The position numbers were made by a program, and so were the translations under genes. This document shows positions 56,640 to 64,000 of a stretch of 64,000 nt of DNA, one piece after another; within the stretch, counting starts at the first letter, position 1, and each line of letters opens with the position of its first letter. The stretch comes from Shewanella sp. KT0246 (GTDB lineage Bacteria > Pseudomonadota > Gammaproteobacteria > Enterobacterales > Shewanellaceae): assembly GCF_019654955.1 (NCBI RefSeq), contig NZ_BPEV01000001.1, positions 1 through 64,000 on the forward strand, given 5' to 3'. The notes under the pieces were generated by a model. That model did not search any database, had not been told where the DNA came from, and saw nothing but the letters and a program-made list of their open reading frames with translations.

Positions 56640-57269
56640 TTAAAGGTTGTCAGTTATGGGCGTTAAAGCTTGCCATTGATTAATCTGAATTTTAATTTGC
56701 ACGTCAGCTCGGTCTATCTGTAATAACCTAGGTACACTAGCGCCGCTTTGCTGCTGATAGCTGATGAACTTCACTTGCCAGTCTTCACCCATATCTTTGC
56801 TGGTAAAGGCTTTTATTGTGCCGTCCGAGTTATATTCTAAAACCTCATCGTCTGGAGTTACTTGCCCGGTAATCCATAACGGCAGTTTGTTGAGTGGTAT
56901 TTGCATGCCACTGACTCGCGAGATAAGTTGTTGCGGGTCTCTATCGGTATAGGTTTTACCTTGAACATCGATACTAGTAAGGCCGTATTGAGAAGTCAGT
57001 GACAAGACGGTAGTGCCAATAACAGTAGTGAGCTTTAAGTCATCATGAGGTTGGTTAAAAGTATTGTCGTGAAACCAAAATAAATTAGTGCTGAATTTAT
57101 CGGCATTCGAGCGAAATGCCAGTTTACCTTGAATCTCCCAGGCGTTTGCTTCACTAGCTTGACTGACGTCAATATCGGTGAGCTTATGGGGAGGTTTAAC
57201 TGAACACGCTGCCAAAAAAAGACAACAAAGTAGCATCACGCGCTGTAGGGAAGATGTTAAATATCGCAA
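56640..57269 (-). CDS. lolB: Outer-membrane lipoprotein insertase LolB
   Basis: LolB takes lipoproteins from the LolA carrier and places them in the outer membrane. The signal peptide and lipobox (LLCCLFLAAC, Cys22) are clear, followed by ANAWEIQGKLAFRSNADKFS, the start of the LolB barrel, and LPLWITGQVTPDDEVLEY. At 209 residues the length is normal. It is divergent from hemA across a 317-base gap. Confidence 0.93.
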   Translation of the reverse strand: MRYLTSSLQRVMLLCCLFLAACSVKPPHKLTDIDVSQASEANAWEIQGKLAFRSNADKFSTNLFWFHDNTFNQPHDDLKLTTVIGTTVLSLTSQYGLTSIDVQGKTYTDRDPQQLISRVSGMQIPLNKLPLWITGQVTPDDEVLEYNSDGTIKAFTSKDMGEDWQVKFISYQQQSGASVPRLLQIDRADVQIKIQINQWQALTPITDNL

Positions 57270-57586
57270 AAGATTTCGCTACCTATATATAGTGGTACTT
57301 TATGATACTGACCTAAGCGACTATTGTAAAAATGCTTTTTGATTTTTGCATTTTTATTAGCCAATAGAAGTAAATATAGTAAGAAAGCTTTGCTTGTTAA
57401 GTGTTTATAGGCATCATAAAGTTTAAATGAATGGGTCTACTTTCCTATCTTTTTGTTAACAAGATAGAATTTTTAGAAAAAATATAGACAATTATTCGGT
57501 TTTGTTAAGCCAATTGTGTTTTTAGTTTTGGCAATTAAGTAGAATAGCCTAATTAATGATCCCGCGAAGAACTTAAAACGAGTCAC
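57270..57586. promoter_or_regulatory. Divergent lolB/hemA control region
   Basis: A 317-base, very AT-rich gene-free stretch. The best plus-strand promoter candidate is TTGGCA (57528-57533), a 16-base spacer and TAATTA (57550-57555), 32 bases before hemA. No clear operator or hairpin is seen. Confidence 0.4.
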
Positions 57587-58837
57587 ATGAGCCTAGTAGC
57601 AATCGGAATAAATCATAAAACCGCCACGGTCGACCTTCGTGAGAAAGTCGCCTTTTCGCCTGACAAAATTCATGACGCCATGAAGAGTCTGGCCAGCCGC
57701 ACCAGCTCTGGTGAAGCCGTGATCGTGTCGACATGTAATCGCACCGAACTCTATTGTAATAATGGATCTAAAGCAGACATTATCGAGTGGCTTGAGGATT
57801 ACCATAGCTTGACGCATGAAGAGCTAATGCCATGTATCTACAGCTATGAGAACCAAGAGTGCGTAAAACATTTAATGCGCGTGTCTTCTGGACTTGATTC
57901 ACTGGTATTAGGTGAGCCGCAAATTTTAGGTCAAGTGAAGCAAGCTTTCGTTAAAGCCAAAGAAGCGGGCACCACAGCGGTCACTATCGACCGTTTGTTT
58001 CAAAATACCTTCTCTGTTGCGAAAAAAGTGCGCACCGAAACTGAAATCGGCGCCGCAGCTGTGTCAGTTGCATTTGCCGCTGTTAGCATGGCCAAACATA
58101 TTTTCTCGTCACTAAGCACAACTAACGTATTGTTGATTGGCGCTGGTGAAACTATCGAATTGGTTGCTAAGCATTTAAAAGACAATGAAGTCGCTGGCAT
58201 TGTGGTTGCTAATCGTACGGTTGAGCGTGCTCAAGCCATGTGTGAAGAGTTTGATGCCACAGCAATTACACTGCAAGAGATACCTGACTATCTACCTAAA
58301 GCCGATATCGTGATATCCTCTACCGCCAGTCCATTACCTATATTAGGTAAAGGCATGGTTGAAAAGGCGCTGAAACAACGCCGTCATCAACCAATGTTAT
58401 TAGTTGATATTGCCGTTCCACGAGATATTGAAGCAGAAGTTGGCGAATTAGACGATGCTTTCCTCTATACTGTGGACGATTTGCACAGCATCATTGAACA
58501 GAACATGGCTTCACGTAAAGAAGCCGCCGAGCAGGCAGAGATAATTGCCGATGAGCAAGCCCATGTATTTATGGAATGGGTGAGATCGTTAGAGTCTGTA
58601 GATAGTATTCGAGAATACCGTAGCCAAAGTTTGGCAATTAAAGATGAATTAGTAGAACGCGCCTTGAATAAATTGACTCAAGGTGGTGACAATGAACAAG
58701 TGATTTTAGAGCTAGCGAACCGCCTAACCAATCGCCTTATTCATGCGCCAACACAAGCGTTAACTTCTGCTAGTCGTCAAGGAGACTTGAATACCTTAGG
58801 CCAATTACGCGTCACGCTTGGTTTAGATAAAACTTAA
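57587..58837 (+). CDS. hemA: Glutamyl-tRNA reductase
   Basis: HemA reduces glutamyl-tRNA to glutamate-1-semialdehyde, the first step of heme and other tetrapyrrole synthesis. The catalytic Cys is in [12 protein letters not shown], the N-terminus [16 protein letters not shown] is the family signature, and the NADPH fold is [16 protein letters not shown]. At 416 residues the length fits. It begins the hemA-prfA-prmC-sirB2-sirB1 operon, whose heme supply is relevant to the cytochromes encoded in this window. Confidence 0.97.
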   Translation: MSLVAIGINHKTATVDLREKVAFSPDKIHDAMKSLASRTSSGEAVIVSTCNRTELYCNNGSKADIIEWLEDYHSLTHEELMPCIYSYENQECVKHLMRVSSGLDSLVLGEPQILGQVKQAFVKAKEAGTTAVTIDRLFQNTFSVAKKVRTETEIGAAAVSVAFAAVSMAKHIFSSLSTTNVLLIGAGETIELVAKHLKDNEVAGIVVANRTVERAQAMCEEFDATAITLQEIPDYLPKADIVISSTASPLPILGKGMVEKALKQRRHQPMLLVDIAVPRDIEAEVGELDDAFLYTVDDLHSIIEQNMASRKEAAEQAEIIADEQAHVFMEWVRSLESVDSIREYRSQSLAIKDELVERALNKLTQGGDNEQVILELANRLTNRLIHAPTQALTSASRQGDLNTLGQLRVTLGLDKT

Positions 58838-58851
58838 GGTAACAACGTTAA

Positions 58852-59937
58852 ATGAAAGAGTCGGTTATTCGCAAGCTGGAAGGCTTGCTTGAACGTAATG
58901 AAGAAGTGTTAGCATTACTCAGTGATGCACAAGTTATTGCGGATCAAGACCGCTTTCGCACCTTATCAAAAGAATTTTCTCAGCTTGAAGACATCGTAAA
59001 AAGCTTCACTTCGTTCCAAGAGGCGCAAGAGAACCTTGAGTCTGCTAACGAAATGTTAGCTGAAGACGACGCTGAAATGCGCGAAATGGCGCAAGAAGAA
59101 ATTAAAGAAGCAAAATCAGAAATTGCACGTCTTGAAGACGAATTGCAGATTTTACTGCTGCCTAAAGATCCTAACGATGATCGTAATGCCTTTATCGAAA
59201 TTCGCGCAGGTGCGGGTGGTGATGAAGCCGCGATTTTTGCGGGTGACTTATTCCGTATGTATTCACGTTACTGCGAGTCGAACAAGTGGCAAATGGAAGT
59301 CATGAACGCGAACGAAGGCGAGCATGGTGGATTTAAAGAGCTGATTGTTCAAGTGAGCGGTGAAGGTGTTTACGGCAAGCTTAAGTTTGAGTCAGGTGGA
59401 CACCGTGTTCAACGTGTACCAGAAACTGAATCACAAGGTCGCGTACATACCTCTGCAGTTACTGTTGTGGTATTGCCTGAAGTGCCAGAAGCTGAACAAA
59501 TTTCAATTAATCCAGCAGACTTGAAAGTGGATACCTTCCGCGCATCAGGTGCCGGTGGTCAGCACGTCAACAAAACCGATTCCGCAATCCGTATTACTCA
59601 CGTACCTTCAGGTATTGTGGTGGAATGTCAGGATCAGCGCTCGCAGCATAAGAACCGTGCCCAAGCAATGAGTGTTCTTTCTGCTCGCCTGCAAGCTGTT
59701 GAAGATGAGAAACGCCGTAGTGAAGAAGAATCTACTCGTCGTAACTTAGTGGCAAGTGGCGATCGCTCTGAACGTATTCGTACTTATAACTTCCCTCAGG
59801 GGCGTATGAGCGAACACCGCATTAATTTAACGCTTTACCGCTTAAATGAAATTATGGAAGGCGATTTAAACTCCATCATTGAGCCATTGATGCAAGAAGA
59901 ACAAGCTGATCTGCTTGCAGCATTAGCTGACGATTAA
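58852..59937 (+). CDS. prfA: Peptide chain release factor 1
   Basis: RF1 recognises UAA and UAG and triggers peptide release. The catalytic GGQ lies in [17 protein letters not shown], and the codon-recognition domain has [14 protein letters not shown]. The N-terminal helical domain is typical. At 361 residues it is the normal length. It starts 14 bases after the hemA stop. Its GGQ glutamine is methylated by PrmC, encoded next. Confidence 0.98.
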   Translation: MKESVIRKLEGLLERNEEVLALLSDAQVIADQDRFRTLSKEFSQLEDIVKSFTSFQEAQENLESANEMLAEDDAEMREMAQEEIKEAKSEIARLEDELQILLLPKDPNDDRNAFIEIRAGAGGDEAAIFAGDLFRMYSRYCESNKWQMEVMNANEGEHGGFKELIVQVSGEGVYGKLKFESGGHRVQRVPETESQGRVHTSAVTVVVLPEVPEAEQISINPADLKVDTFRASGAGGQHVNKTDSAIRITHVPSGIVVECQDQRSQHKNRAQAMSVLSARLQAVEDEKRRSEEESTRRNLVASGDRSERIRTYNFPQGRMSEHRINLTLYRLNEIMEGDLNSIIEPLMQEEQADLLAALADD

Positions 59938-59953
59938 TTTCAAAAACTTTTTT

Positions 59954-60044
59954 AATAGCTAGTTTTAATAGCTAGTTTCAATAGCTAGTTTCAATAGCTA
60001 GTTTTAATAGCTAGTTTTAATAGCTAGTTTCAATGGCTATTAAA
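59954..60044. repeat. 13-base tandem repeat between prfA and prmC
   Basis: Six copies of AATAGCTAGTTTT (last base T or C) with exact 13-base spacing starting at 59954, then a seventh degenerate copy (AATGGCTATTAAA). The core TAGCTA is self-complementary, so each copy can pair with any other. It lies wholly between the genes. Confidence 0.97.
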
Positions 60045-60061
60045 ATGACTAAGGAACGACG

Positions 60062-60928
60062 TTGCCACAGTCTTCTTTTTCTACCATTGCGGAATCTTTG
60101 CAATGGGCTTATAGCCAGTTGGTCGACTCATCTGAGTCGGCTAATATTGATGCAGAAGCCTTGCTTCTGCATTGTCTTAATAAGCAGCGCAGTTATCTCT
60201 ACACTTGGCCTGAAAAGGTACTCACTGCTGACCAATTTAAATCGTTTCAAACCATGATTGAAAAGCGTAAGCAGGGCATGCCTGTTGCTCATATTATTGG
60301 TGAACGTGAGTTTTGGTCTCTGCCATTTATTGTTAATGCCACCACACTTATTCCACGCCCTGATACAGAAATATTAGTCGAAACAGCACTTAATTTGCCG
60401 TTAGATAACAATGCAAAAGTATTGGATTTAGGTACAGGAACCGGCGCTATTGCCTTGTCTTTAGCCTCTGAACGTCCTGAGTGGCAGATGACAGCCATCG
60501 ACAAAGTAGATGATGCGGTTGAATTAGCAAAAGCCAATCGTGAAAACTTAAATCTTGCTCATGTTGAAATACTACAATCTGACTGGTTCAGTGCTGTAGA
60601 ACATCAAGATTTTAATTTGATTGTGTCCAACCCTCCTTATATTGATGAAACCGATGTGCATCTTGATTTAGGTGATGTTCGTTTTGAGCCATCAAGTGCT
60701 TTAACAGCCGCAGAACAAGGTTTTGCTGATTTATTTCATATTGCCCAACACGCGACTAAACATTTATCTCAAGGTGGATACTTGTTGTTAGAACATGGTT
60801 TTGAGCAAGCGTTAGTGGTTAGGCAAAAACTGATTGAGCTTGGGTATGACAATGTGGCTACAGTGCGTGACTTTGGCAGCAATGACCGCTGCACACTAGG
60901 ACAATGGCAAGGCACATTAAAAGACTAG
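60062..60928 (+). CDS. prmC: Release factor glutamine methyltransferase
   Basis: PrmC methylates the GGQ glutamine of RF1 and RF2. The SAM-binding site is VLDLGTGTGAIALSLA and the catalytic motif is NPPY in LIVSNPPYIDE. An N-terminal helical domain carries the AHIIGEREFWSLPF stretch. The start is TTG 60062 with AAGGA about seven bases upstream; the ATG at 60045 is out of frame. At 288 residues the length is slightly above E. coli PrmC. It is separated from prfA by the 13-base repeat. Confidence 0.95.
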   Translation: MPQSSFSTIAESLQWAYSQLVDSSESANIDAEALLLHCLNKQRSYLYTWPEKVLTADQFKSFQTMIEKRKQGMPVAHIIGEREFWSLPFIVNATTLIPRPDTEILVETALNLPLDNNAKVLDLGTGTGAIALSLASERPEWQMTAIDKVDDAVELAKANRENLNLAHVEILQSDWFSAVEHQDFNLIVSNPPYIDETDVHLDLGDVRFEPSSALTAAEQGFADLFHIAQHATKHLSQGGYLLLEHGFEQALVVRQKLIELGYDNVATVRDFGSNDRCTLGQWQGTLKD

Positions 60929-61040
60929 TTACACAACATTCACCTTTGTAAAATCAGTGTTTTTCTTAAAATTGCTATAGAGCCGCTTGATCGAGTAAAC
61001 TAGCGGCCATTTTATCTGTAGCTCAAAGAGAAAAACAATA

Positions 61041-61436
61041 ATGGAAACCTTTTACAGTTTATATCCTGCTGTTAAGCACACGCACTTAACTTTCATCTTT
61101 TTAAGTGTGGTATTCTTTATTACTCGCTTTGTACTGCATATGCGTCAATCTCCAGTGATGGACAAGAAGTTTATTAAGATTGCACCGCATGTAATTGATA
61201 CCTTCTTATTATTGTCAGGACTGACATTGTGCTTCATGATCAAGCAGTATCCTTTTGTGGATGCGTGGATGACAGAGAAGTTACTTGCAGTACTTGCTTA
61301 CATCGGTTTAGGTGTAATGGCACTGAAAGGTGACCGCAATAAATTCTTCAAAATCTTTGCCTTTTTAGGCGCTATTGGATGGCTCGTATTGGCTGCCAGG
61401 CTGGCTCATTTTAAACAAGTTGTATTAATGGGTTAA
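61041..61436 (+). CDS. sirB2: SirB2 family membrane protein
   Basis: A 131-residue protein with four membrane segments (HLTFIFLSVVFFITRFVL, VIDTFLLLSGLTLCFMI, LLAVLAYIGLGVMAL, IFAFLGAIGWLVLAARLA) and the family start YPAVKHTHL. SirB2 was named as an invasion-gene up-regulator in Salmonella, but the biochemical role is unknown. It lies in the conserved order prmC-sirB2-sirB1. Confidence 0.9.
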   Translation: METFYSLYPAVKHTHLTFIFLSVVFFITRFVLHMRQSPVMDKKFIKIAPHVIDTFLLLSGLTLCFMIKQYPFVDAWMTEKLLAVLAYIGLGVMALKGDRNKFFKIFAFLGAIGWLVLAARLAHFKQVVLMG

Positions 61437-61445
61437 TAGAGTTTC

Positions 61446-62234
61446 ATGGCTAAACATCAAATGAATGATGCAGTGAAGATCCCAGACACTGCATTCGAAA
61501 TTACGCAGCATTTAGGTTTTTCTCAAGAGAAAAAAGCGTTATGGGCTTGGTATGAAATTGCTGGGTCGGTAATGAGCTTGCATGTTGAGGATCCACAGCA
61601 ACGCTTTGACGGTTTGCTTCGTTGGTTTTATACCGACTTAGGCTTTTGTGCACGTGAAGATTACTTCAGTGTTGAAGCCGCCGATTTAGGTCGTTGCATT
61701 ATGAGTCGTCAAGGCAATAGCACCACATTGGCGACTGTGATGATCTTACTGGCTAAGCAGCTTGATATTACCCTTGATGCGGTATTACTACCGGGACAAA
61801 CGGTTGTGCGTTCGCGCATTAACGACAGCATCGTTTATATCGATCCGTTAACAGGGCAAGAATTAACCCGTCGCCAGCTGCATCTTTTAGTGCGCGGTGA
61901 GTTGGGTAACTCGGCATTGTTAAAGCCAAAGTACCTCAAAACGGCATCATTAAAACGCTTAATTACTCGCATGATCCATGAGCTAAAAGCAGGTTGTATT
62001 GTCACTCATCAATTTGAGCAGGCAATGGAGTGTTGTAACTTGTTACTGCAATGGCATCCTGACGACGTTAATTTAAATCGTGAACGTGCTTTTATAGCTC
62101 AGCAATTAGGTTGTATTAAAGTGGCGATTTCTGATTTACAGCATTTTATTGATAGCAGTCCTCATGATCCTGTGACTGAAATTGTCAAAATGCAGTTGAA
62201 GGAACTTAGCGACCAACCGCAGACTTACCACTAA
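61446..62234 (+). CDS. sirB1: SirB1 family protein (transglutaminase-like plus TPR)
   Basis: A 262-residue cytosolic protein with an N-terminal transglutaminase-like core (RWFYTDLGFCAREDYFSV, LGRCIMSRQGNSTTLATVMI) and a C-terminal TPR-like helical part (QFEQAMECCNLLLQWHPDDV). This layout defines the SirB1 family; enzyme activity has not been shown. It starts nine bases after sirB2 and ends the operon at a terminator. Confidence 0.9.
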   Translation: MAKHQMNDAVKIPDTAFEITQHLGFSQEKKALWAWYEIAGSVMSLHVEDPQQRFDGLLRWFYTDLGFCAREDYFSVEAADLGRCIMSRQGNSTTLATVMILLAKQLDITLDAVLLPGQTVVRSRINDSIVYIDPLTGQELTRRQLHLLVRGELGNSALLKPKYLKTASLKRLITRMIHELKAGCIVTHQFEQAMECCNLLLQWHPDDVNLNRERAFIAQQLGCIKVAISDLQHFIDSSPHDPVTEIVKMQLKELSDQPQTYH

Positions 62235-62254
62235 TTTGATTTAGTTTATTAAAC

Positions 62255-62288
62255 AATTCAGGCTCATTTTATGGGCCTGAATTTTTTA
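62255..62288 (+). terminator. Terminator after sirB1
   Basis: AATTCAGGC (62255-62263) pairs with GCCTGAATT (62274-62282), with an inner CAT/ATG pairing, followed by TTTTT. Confidence 0.86.
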
Positions 62289-62484
62289 TTATGACTTGTT
62301 TGAATTTTATCAGTGAGGGTGTTCAAGCAAATAAAAGATAACTGCTGCCTATCGAGACAATTTCGATTACATTACCATGTTAAATTTAAAAATGACCAAA
62401 AAGTCATAACAATAAGTACTGCTAAAAGTACAAAACAACAATAAAAATAATTCACTTTGACATGCATTCACAAGGAAGATTTTA

Positions 62485-63738
62485 ATGACATCCAGTCCTA
62501 TGGTCACTAATGATGCTACTGCATTAGGCCTACTAGCCGTAATTCTCGGTTTCGTTTTTTACACCAGTTCTTCACCACATCCATTTTGGCAAAAATTCTA
62601 TAAATTTATACCTGCATTATTGCTGTGTTACTTCTTGCCGTCATTGCTCAATACATTTGGGATAGTTGATGGGGATACTTCTAAACTTTATTACGTGGCA
62701 TCGCGCTATCTATTGCCAGCATGTTTAGTGTTACTGATTTTAAGTGTCGACTTAAAAGCCATTTTAAGTTTAGGCCCTAAAGCGATTGTGATGTTTTTAA
62801 CTGGCACCGTAGGCATAGTGATTGGTGGCCCCATCGCGCTGTTAATTATTTCAGCTATCAATCCTGATGTATTAGGTGGAAACGGCCCTGATGCCGTTTG
62901 GCGTGGTATGACAACTCTTGCGGGAAGTTGGATTGGTGGCGGCGCGAATCAAGCCTCGATGAAAGAGATCTATGAAGCTGGTGGTAGTATCTTCTCGGTG
63001 ATGGTGACTGTAGATGTCATCGTTGCCAACATTTGGATGGCTGTGCTGTTATTAATGGCATCACGAGCAAAACAAATCGATGCTAAAACTGGTGCAGATA
63101 CCACTGCATTAGAAGCATTAAAAGCGAAAGTTGAAAAGTATCATGCTGAGCATGCGCGCATTCCTTCGCTACGTGATTTAATGCTGATTGTGGCTATTGG
63201 TTTTGGTGTTACTGGCCTTGCACATTTTGCAGCAGACTTTTTAGGGCCGTTTTTTGAAACGAATTACCCTTGGACACGAGATTACAGCCTAACCTCAAAG
63301 TTCTTCTGGTTAGTGGTACTGGTGACCTCAATTGGTCTCGCGTTATCATTTAGTCCGGTAAAACAATTAGAAGCTGCTGGCGCATCGAAAGTGGCTTCGG
63401 CATTTTTATATATCTTAGTGGCAACCATTGGCCTTCATATGGATGTCTCAAAGCTCGCTGACGAGCAAAACCTTTGGTACTTTGCTATTGGTATCATTTG
63501 GATGATTGTTCATGCGAGCTTTATGCTGATTGTCGCTAAACTAATTAAGGCACCGTTATTTTATATGGCTGTTGGTAGCCAAGCCAATGTTGGCGGCGCA
63601 GCTTCTGCACCAGTGGTTGCGGCAGCATTCCACCCAGCGTTAGCCCCGGTAGGCGTGTTATTGGCCGTATTAGGTTATGCTGTAGGTACATATATGGCGT
63701 GGTTATGTGGCCAGTTGCTACAAATTATTGCTGTTTAG
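62485..63738 (+). CDS. DUF819 family membrane protein
   Basis: A 417-residue protein with about eleven membrane segments. The DUF819 (YjcL-like) signatures are TLAGSWIGGGANQASMKEIYEAGG and, near the C-terminus, VGSQANVGGAASAPVVAAAF; the repeated GGGAN/VGGAA patterns suggest two related halves, as in secondary transporters. The substrate is unknown. AAGGAAGATTTTA precedes the ATG. It stands between sirB1 and kdsA, which are often direct neighbours elsewhere, so it is probably an insertion in this lineage. Confidence 0.88.
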   Translation: MTSSPMVTNDATALGLLAVILGFVFYTSSSPHPFWQKFYKFIPALLLCYFLPSLLNTFGIVDGDTSKLYYVASRYLLPACLVLLILSVDLKAILSLGPKAIVMFLTGTVGIVIGGPIALLIISAINPDVLGGNGPDAVWRGMTTLAGSWIGGGANQASMKEIYEAGGSIFSVMVTVDVIVANIWMAVLLLMASRAKQIDAKTGADTTALEALKAKVEKYHAEHARIPSLRDLMLIVAIGFGVTGLAHFAADFLGPFFETNYPWTRDYSLTSKFFWLVVLVTSIGLALSFSPVKQLEAAGASKVASAFLYILVATIGLHMDVSKLADEQNLWYFAIGIIWMIVHASFMLIVAKLIKAPLFYMAVGSQANVGGAASAPVVAAAFHPALAPVGVLLAVLGYAVGTYMAWLCGQLLQIIAV

Positions 63739-63750
63739 CCCCGTTTTTAT

Positions 63751-64000
<250 letters not shown>

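Noticed and set aside
41791..60044. Short tandem repeats considered as CRISPR
   Set aside because: The 8- and 13-base units are contiguous, with no spacers, and there are no cas genes.

Overview
The window reads as chromosome of a marine gammaproteobacterium of the Shewanella type. The protein sequences are typical of that group, the DNA is fairly AT-rich, and two conserved core blocks occur in the usual gammaproteobacterial order: lipA-lipB-ybeD-dacA-rlpA-mltB-rodA-mrdA-rlmH-rsfS-nadD-holA-lptE-leuS, and hemA-prfA-prmC-sirB2-sirB1-kdsA. No phage genes, transposase, rRNA or CRISPR array is visible.

Layout. 1-2355: the end of a frameshifted TPR/GGDEF sensor protein, then holD-rimI. 2534-17012 (minus): lipoate synthesis, peptidoglycan elongation and maturation (PBP2, RodA, PBP5, MltB, RlpA), ribosome factors RlmH and RsfS, NAD synthesis, DNA polymerase III delta, the LPS-assembly lipoprotein LptE, and LeuRS. 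17133-23864: ybeL (plus), then a prepilin-like gene, lnt, corC, ybeY, ybeZ and miaB (minus). 23958-27871: an exported protein with an internal repeat, ubiF, pth behind a strongly palindromic leader, and ychF. 28019-29052: a seven-tRNA operon (Met-Leu-Gln-Gln-Met-Leu-Gln) with a good stable-RNA promoter and a terminator.

29702-51805 is the accessory highlight. Fifteen tightly packed minus-strand genes run from a diheme HzsA-like lipoprotein through two small beta-barrel proteins, a TlpA-like thioredoxin, a DUF4266 lipoprotein ending GGGGCGCN, a DUF3570 barrel and several large TPR/coiled-coil envelope proteins to an ExbB-ExbD-ExbD-AgmX/TonB-like energising module. A divergent plus-strand set encodes two more CxxCH-bearing exported proteins (one with a LamG-like fold), a tiny overlapping ORF, and a Tat-exported DUF1501-like protein. 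apbE lies just beyond a non-coding, inverted-repeat-bounded element (51911-52457) and a small membrane protein. Together these look like one proton-motive-force-coupled, redox-linked trans-envelope machine whose function I cannot name.

54611-64000: prs, ispE and lolB (minus); hemA-prfA-(13-bp tandem repeat)-prmC-sirB2-sirB1, a DUF819 membrane protein, and the 5' end of kdsA (plus).
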